From Flavobacteriales bacterium (lineage in GTDB: Bacteria > Bacteroidota > Bacteroidia > Flavobacteriales_F > PHOS-HE28), in contig JAHBUK010000007.1 in the NCBI GenBank assembly GCA_019638115.1, forward strand, positions 1-64,000: a stretch of 64,000 nt of DNA. The letters are read 5' to 3'. The notes under the pieces were generated by a model. The model had not been told where the DNA came from and did not search any database. It saw nothing but the letters and a program-made list of their open reading frames with translations. Within the stretch, counting starts at the first letter, position 1. The number at the start of each line of letters is the position of its first letter. Shown piece after piece: positions 59,648 to 64,000 of the stretch. The position numbers and the translations under genes were made by a program.

Positions 59648-60016
59648 TCAATTGCTGGCGCGTGCGAAGCGCTGCAGCATGTCCTCCAAGCTGTCGGAGT
59701 TGATGGGCTTGGAGAGGTACTGGCAATCCTTCAGATCGTTGATGGCCTGCACCACCTCGGGCTTGGTGCTCGCCGTTAGGAACAACACGGGAATGGGGTC
59801 CTTGGCTTGGATCTCCTGGGCCAGTTCCAACCCGTTCTTGTCACCCTTCAAGTAGATGTCCATGATGATGAGGTCCGGACGGTCCTGGCTGAGCAGGTCC
59901 TCCGCTTCCTCGGAACTCCGTGCCGTGCCGATCACGTCGAAGCCCATGCGTTCCAATTGCAATCGGTAGCCGAAGGAGATGATGGTCTCGTCCTCTACGA
60001 TGATGATCTTTTTCAT
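59648..60016 (-). CDS. Single-domain response regulator
   Basis: A 122-residue receiver: KKIIIVEDETIISFGYRLQL, phosphoacceptor Asp53 in LIIMDIYLKGDKNGLEL, conserved Thr in VLFLTASTKP and Lys in YLSKPINSD. No output domain, so it acts by protein contact or as a phosphate relay. It lies between the other receiver and the small kinase in a three-gene operon. ATG at 60016 chosen over an upstream start at 60043 that overlaps the previous gene. Confidence 0.9.
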   Translation of the reverse strand: MKKIIIVEDETIISFGYRLQLERMGFDVIGTARSSEEAEDLLSQDRPDLIIMDIYLKGDKNGLELAQEIQAKDPIPVLFLTASTKPEVVQAINDLKDCQYLSKPINSDSLEDMLQRFARASN

Positions 60017-60039
60017 GCTGCTCGTCTGTCTGTGGGCGT

Positions 60040-60450
60040 TCACTGTTCCTGCATGCGGTAATGATCCTGCAATACGCGCTCGAAACTCTCGGCCGAAAGG
60101 GCCTTCTCCACATATCCGCGTACCGAACGGAATGAAAGGGCACGCTCCAGGTCGGTGGGGCGGTTGCTACTGCTGAACATGATCACTGAGGTGAGGCCGT
60201 TCGGAAGCAATTGCTCGGACTCACAGGTGGTCAGGAACTCGAAGCCGTTCACCCGTGGCATGTTGATGTCCACGAACATGATGTCCGGCAGGTCCTCGCC
60301 AGCGCGCATGTGGTCCAAGCCTTCATCGGCACTGGTGAAACATGTAACACGCCCGGTAAAGCCCACTTTCTTGAGCACCATGCGTGTTACGAAGTTGCAA
60401 TCGTCCTCATCGTCGATTAGCAGGATGTGCTGTATGTGCTTGATATCCAT
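60040..60450 (-). CDS. Single-domain response regulator
   Basis: A 136-residue receiver of the Rcp/CheY-like group: QHILLIDDEDDCNFVTRMVL, Asp61 in IMFVDINMPRVNGFEFL, Ser in VIMFSSSNRPTD, and a Lys in GYVEKALSAESF. First gene of the receiver-receiver-kinase operon. The ATG at 60450 begins MDIKHIQHI; a longer frame upstream has no receiver homology. Confidence 0.9.
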   Translation of the reverse strand: MDIKHIQHILLIDDEDDCNFVTRMVLKKVGFTGRVTCFTSADEGLDHMRAGEDLPDIMFVDINMPRVNGFEFLTTCESEQLLPNGLTSVIMFSSSNRPTDLERALSFRSVRGYVEKALSAESFERVLQDHYRMQEQ

Positions 60451-60588
60451 GGATGCTGTATGATACCGGATGCGGGCCACCATGCCCGTGCGGTGGGCCT
60501 CCAACGTGCTCACCCTGTGGAAAGTTTCCTGCCGATCGAACCTCTTCCAAGGTGCTGTGTACGGGGTCCTACTTCAACCAGCGCGGCC

Positions 60589-61458
60589 ATGCATCACCTG
60601 CTCATATCGCCCATCACCTTCCTCAAACGGGATGCACGTCACTTCCAGATCATCTTCCTGGCCACTTTCCTGCTGTACGGCATCATGGCCTTGCAGTGGG
60701 ATGCCGAGTGGCAGCGCTACGCCCTGTTGTTCTGCACCTGCCTCGCCGTGCAGGCCTCCTTCATCCGTTGGAAAGGGTTGCCCTGGCACAGCTTGAAGAG
60801 CGCTGCTGTAACGGGTCTCGGCATGAGCCTGCTGCTGAAAGCGGGAAGTCCCTACACGCTGGTGTTCGGCGCAGCGGTCGCCATCGCCAGCAAATTCCTG
60901 TTGCGGGTCAAGGGGCGCCACGTTTTCAATCCCGGCAACCTGGGCATTGCCGCTGCCGTGCTGCTTACCGGCGATGCCTGGGTGAGCCCCGGCCAGTGGG
61001 GGAGTGGTGCCACGCTGGTCTTTCTGGTGGGCGCTGCCGGCTGCATGGTGGTGTTGCGCGTGGGGCGCATCGATACCAGCCTGGCCTTCCTGGCCACCTT
61101 CGCCCTGCTGGACTACGCCCGCAACGTGCTCTACCTGGGCTGGGGCGCTGATGTGTGGATGCACCGCATGAGCAACGGATCGCTGCTACTCTTCACCTTC
61201 TTCATGATCACCGATCCCATGACCACCCCGCGCTCCAACAAGGCGCGCATCGCATGGAGCATGGGCATCGCCTTCCTGGCCTTCGTGCTCTCCACGCGCT
61301 TCTGGATCAATGCCACGCCCATCTGGGCCTTGCTCGTGTTCTGCGCCCTCAACCCCGTGCTCGATCACCTCTTCAACGGACGGGCCTTCCACTGGATCGC
61401 ACCGCTGCCACCCATGCCGCTTCAACCTACCAACGAACAAACCATTTCAAGACCATGA
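60589..61458 (+). CDS. RnfD/NqrB-like membrane protein
   Basis: A 289-residue protein with 8-10 hydrophobic segments related to the RnfD/NqrB membrane subunit family (LLKAGSPYTLVFGAAVAIAS; VKGRHVFNPGNLGIAAAVLL; LLLFTFFMITDPMTTPRSNK). The characteristic covalent-FMN threonine motif of RnfD is not evident, and no other Rnf gene is near. Its stop overlaps the ATG of the DUF2330 gene (ATGA), so they form an operon. A possible flavin-linked electron carrier of unknown partner. Confidence 0.8.
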   Translation: MHHLLISPITFLKRDARHFQIIFLATFLLYGIMALQWDAEWQRYALLFCTCLAVQASFIRWKGLPWHSLKSAAVTGLGMSLLLKAGSPYTLVFGAAVAIASKFLLRVKGRHVFNPGNLGIAAAVLLTGDAWVSPGQWGSGATLVFLVGAAGCMVVLRVGRIDTSLAFLATFALLDYARNVLYLGWGADVWMHRMSNGSLLLFTFFMITDPMTTPRSNKARIAWSMGIAFLAFVLSTRFWINATPIWALLVFCALNPVLDHLFNGRAFHWIAPLPPMPLQPTNEQTISRP

Positions 61459-62912
61459 GAACCCTCCTGCTTCTTACAGCGCTCGGCGCCGCATTGCGTG
61501 CCGCCGCCTTCTGCGGCTTCTATGTGGCCAAGGCCGATGCCTCCCTTTTCAACGACCGCAGCGAGGTGATCCTGGTGCGCGACGGCCAGCGCAGCATCAT
61601 CACCATGAGCAACGACTTTCAAGGAAACGTGCGCGATTTCGCCATGGTGGTGCCCGTGCCGGTGCTCCTGCGCCAACAGGACATCCGCATCGTGGAACGC
61701 CGTGTGTTCGACCAACTGGATGCCTACGGCGCACCGCGCCTGGTGGAGTATTACGACGACAACCCCTGCCATCCGCCGGTGATGTACGAGTCCATGTCGG
61801 AAATGGACATGACCACCAGCACGTCCATGCGCTCCATGGCAAGGCAGGAAAGGGAGGCGAAGAACCTGGGTGTCACCATCGAAGCGCGCTATGCAGTGGG
61901 GGAGTACGACATCCTGATCCTCAGTGCAACTGAAAGCACCGGCTTGAAACAGTGGCTCCTGCAGAACGGCTACAAGGTGCCCGATAGCGCGCACGAGGTG
62001 CTCGATCCCTACATCAAGAGCAACCTGAAGTTCTTCGTGGTGAAGGTGGACCTGGACCGCCTGACGCAGACCGGCAGCACGCTGCTGCGTCCCATCCAGA
62101 TCCGCTTCGAGAGCCCCAAGTTCATGCTGCCCATCCGCTTGGGCATGGCCAACTCCAAAGGCTCGCAGGACATGATCGTACACGCCTTCACCCGCACCGG
62201 CCGTGTGGAATGCGTGAACTACCGCACCACCAAGGTGCCCACGGACCGCAACGTGCCCCTCTTCATCAAGAACGGTTTCGGGGCTTTCTACAAGGACCTC
62301 TTCGCACGTGCCCACCGCCGGGAAGGACAGAATACCGTGTTCCTGGAGTATGCGTGGAACGTTACGCCCTCCTTCAATGGCATGAAGTGCGACCCCTGCG
62401 TGGGCCCACCGCCCATGCCGCGGGAATTCGCCGAAGCCGGAGTGGATTGGGGCGGCTTCAACGGGGGCGGCGCCATCTTCTACACCCGCATGCACGTGCG
62501 CTACTCCCGCGACAAGTTCCCGCAGGACCTCGTGTTCCAGGTGACACCCAACACGGAGCATTTCCAGGCTCGCTACGTGCTTACCCATCCTGCCACTGGC
62601 GATCTCTCCTGCGCGGAAGGACAGGAATACCTGGAAGGGCTCTACTACCGCCGCCAGCGCGAATTGCAGGAGATGAACGCGCTTGCCGGCTGGGACATGG
62701 CCAAACGGCAGTACTACGTGAACGAGGTCCGCGACCGCTTGGCCCCGGAGCGGCGCAACGGGTTGGACGTTACCGCAGTGCCGGACGGTGGTGACGATGG
62801 CCCTCCTGCACCGCCGCGTTTGCCCATTGCCTTGCTATGGGCAGCAGGCCTCATGTTGCTGGCGTTGATCGGTTCCGCACTGTTGGGTGCGGCCCGGCCC
62901 AAGCTGGCCTGA
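61455..62912 (+). CDS. DUF2330 domain protein with C-terminal membrane helix
   Basis: A 485-residue exported protein. Signal peptide MRTLLLLTALGAALRAAAFC leads into DUF2330: FYVAKADASLFNDRSEVILV, VRDFAMVVPVPVLLRQQDIR, YDILILSATESTGLKQWLLQ and FFVVKVDLDRLT. A conserved cysteine pair occurs in MKCDPCVGPPPMP. The C-terminus is a membrane helix (LPIALLWAAGLMLLALIGSA). Translationally coupled to the RnfD-like gene. Biochemical role unknown; a link to a membrane redox protein is implied by the operon. Confidence 0.83.
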   Translation: MRTLLLLTALGAALRAAAFCGFYVAKADASLFNDRSEVILVRDGQRSIITMSNDFQGNVRDFAMVVPVPVLLRQQDIRIVERRVFDQLDAYGAPRLVEYYDDNPCHPPVMYESMSEMDMTTSTSMRSMARQEREAKNLGVTIEARYAVGEYDILILSATESTGLKQWLLQNGYKVPDSAHEVLDPYIKSNLKFFVVKVDLDRLTQTGSTLLRPIQIRFESPKFMLPIRLGMANSKGSQDMIVHAFTRTGRVECVNYRTTKVPTDRNVPLFIKNGFGAFYKDLFARAHRREGQNTVFLEYAWNVTPSFNGMKCDPCVGPPPMPREFAEAGVDWGGFNGGGAIFYTRMHVRYSRDKFPQDLVFQVTPNTEHFQARYVLTHPATGDLSCAEGQEYLEGLYYRRQRELQEMNALAGWDMAKRQYYVNEVRDRLAPERRNGLDVTAVPDGGDDGPPAPPRLPIALLWAAGLMLLALIGSALLGAARPKLA

Positions 62913-62968
62913 GCAGCTGCGCTTGTGATGCGGTCCGTGGTGGGCATTGCGCCTGCCACGGGCCGCGT

Positions 62969-63337
62969 TCATTTCTTGAAGACCAACCACACGGCGATGA
63001 TCAGCAGCAGCGCCGCAAGCAAGTGGTTCCAGCGCAGTTCCTCGTGCTTGAAGGCCACCACCGTGAACCCGGTGAACACCACCAGCGTGATCACTTCCTG
63101 AAGGACCTTGAGCTGCACCAGGGTGAAGGGGCCGCCATGCAGGTTGCTACCGATCCGGTTGGCCGGCACCTGCAGCACGTACTCGAAGAACGCGATGCCC
63201 CAACTGATGAGGATGATGGCGAACAGGCCCAGGCCCTGGCCCCAACTGTAGTCCTTGAAGCGCAGATGCCCGTACCACGCCAGGGTCATGAAGGCATTGG
63301 AGAGGATAAGCAGGCCGATGGTCCAGGCAGCTTTCAT
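62969..63337 (-). CDS. DUF486 (DMT-like) small membrane protein
   Basis: A 122-residue protein with four membrane helices: WTIGLLILSNAFMTLAWYGH, LGLFAIILISWGIAFFEYVL, QVPANRIG, QLKVLQEVITLVVFTGFTVV and HLLAALLLIIAVWLVFKK. The motif WGIAFFEYxLQVPANRIG is diagnostic of DUF486, small drug/metabolite-transporter-like proteins. Start ATG 63337 preferred over a longer frame from 63478. Confidence 0.9.
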   Translation of the reverse strand: MKAAWTIGLLILSNAFMTLAWYGHLRFKDYSWGQGLGLFAIILISWGIAFFEYVLQVPANRIGSNLHGGPFTLVQLKVLQEVITLVVFTGFTVVAFKHEELRWNHLLAALLLIIAVWLVFKK

Positions 63338-63507
63338 GGTGATGGTTGCGATCCTGCGAAATTGCTGTGCCAACGGAATGCCCGATCCTGCGCTGGGTGC
63401 GAGCCGATCAACAAGGGCAAGTTGATCGATCGTCGCACGCATCATGTTCTCCATGCATCGCGCATCAGTCTCTGCCACCTACTTTCGCCGATAGACCTGC
63501 TTCCTAC

Positions 63508-64000
63508 ATGATCAAGAGCCTTCCCGTTATCACTGATCCCGTTTTCGTCCGACCCGCGCAGAACAATGCCTTGGAACGTTGGTTCCTGCACCGCATCCGC
63601 GATGAGCGCGACCTTCCCTTCCTGTACTTGATTCTGAAGGTGCTTTTCGGCATGATCCCCCTGGCCATCCTGCTCTACATGCCCTTCATCACCGGCTGGG
63701 CCTGGGCGGCGATGGCGGTGGTGTACCTCTACCTGAACAACGTGGCCTACAAGGGTCCTTTCGGCCTGATGATGCATTGCAGCACGCACCGCCCGTTGTT
63801 CAAGGCGGAATACGGCTGGATGAACCGCATCATCCCCTGGTTCATGGCCCCCTTCTTCGGACAGAGCCCCGAGACATACCGTGCGCACCACATCGGCATG
63901 CACCATGCGGAGGGCAACCTGGAGGAGGATCGGAGCAGCACCATGCACTACCAGCGCGACAAGGCCTCCGAGTTCATCCGCTACTACCTCACCTTCCTGT
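63508..64000 (+). CDS. Fatty acid desaturase family protein (cut by window edge)
   Basis: The first 164 residues of a membrane desaturase or hydroxylase. Hydrophobic helices (YLILKVLFGMIPLAILLYMP; WAWAAMAVVYLYLNNVAYKG) are followed by histidine boxes HCSTHRPLF and HHIGMHHAEGN. The frame is open to the window end. TACTTTCG (63480-63487) ends 20 bases before the ATG, a plausible -7 box. It differs from the desaturase at 22464 and may act on sterols, carotenoids or fatty acids. Confidence 0.82.
   Translation, partial: MIKSLPVITDPVFVRPAQNNALERWFLHRIRDERDLPFLYLILKVLFGMIPLAILLYMPFITGWAWAAMAVVYLYLNNVAYKGPFGLMMHCSTHRPLFKAEYGWMNRIIPWFMAPFFGQSPETYRAHHIGMHHAEGNLEEDRSSTMHYQRDKASEFIRYYLTFL

Overview
The window comes from a GC-rich member of the Bacteroidota, most likely an uncultured Flavobacteriales-type lineage. 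The evidence is: four secreted proteins with C-terminal type IX secretion (T9SS) sorting domains, FISUMP-domain surface proteins, DUF2490/DUF4468/DUF2330 families, and promoters of the Bacteroidota type (-7 box TAnnTTTG). Very often this box ends about 4 bases before the start codon, which suggests many leaderless mRNAs. No rRNA, tRNA or CRISPR array was seen.

Region 1-18.2 kb is mostly chromosomal core. It holds a minus-strand phosphorelay (hybrid kinase, LuxR-type regulator, HPt protein), two tandem FISUMP proteins, a two-gene lipoprotein/T9SS operon preceded by a (GCACAACC)n repeat that looks like a phase switch, DnaE, a toxin-antitoxin pair with a broken toxin, OsmC, an NTF2-like protein and an MFS transporter. 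At 18.2-19.5 kb a REP-associated transposase (RAYT) sits between two inverted arrays of REP hairpins. At 19.8-29.5 kb are feoA-feoB-Cys-rich peptide, a fatty acid desaturase, a CotH-like T9SS protein, small membrane proteins, a GNAT enzyme and a T9SS thioredoxin-fold protein.

Region 29.6-46.1 kb is accessory. It opens with toxin-antitoxin modules (a frameshifted PIN toxin, an orphan DUF433 protein, an intact RelE-type pair) and decayed restriction genes (Mrr remnant, HNH-type fragment, truncated methyltransferase) around an intact 644-residue protein with a PD-(D/E)XK nuclease motif. Then comes the main find: an AT-richer, tightly packed four-gene minus-strand operon (34855-39838) of TIR-APAZ, short Argonaute, dGTPase-like HD hydrolase and Pol-beta-type nucleotidyltransferase. 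The first two genes are a SPARTA system (short Argonaute plus TIR-APAZ NADase). The last two are not part of SPARTA as I know it, and suggest an extended immune operon combining NAD+ depletion with dNTP depletion or nucleotide transfer. Next is paaZ, whose 5' end is repeated twice upstream, each copy followed by one of two paralogous membrane-protein genes. A ParE-type pair and a second, toxin-less antitoxin paralogue close the region.

Region 46.1-64 kb returns to core-like genes: two secreted proteins, an ABC transporter pair, an outer-membrane DUF2490 protein, GNAT, a prolyl oligopeptidase, a HisKA_2 kinase with a further small kinase and two single-domain response regulators, a NYN-domain protein, an RnfD-like/DUF2330 pair, DUF486, and a truncated desaturase at the window edge.
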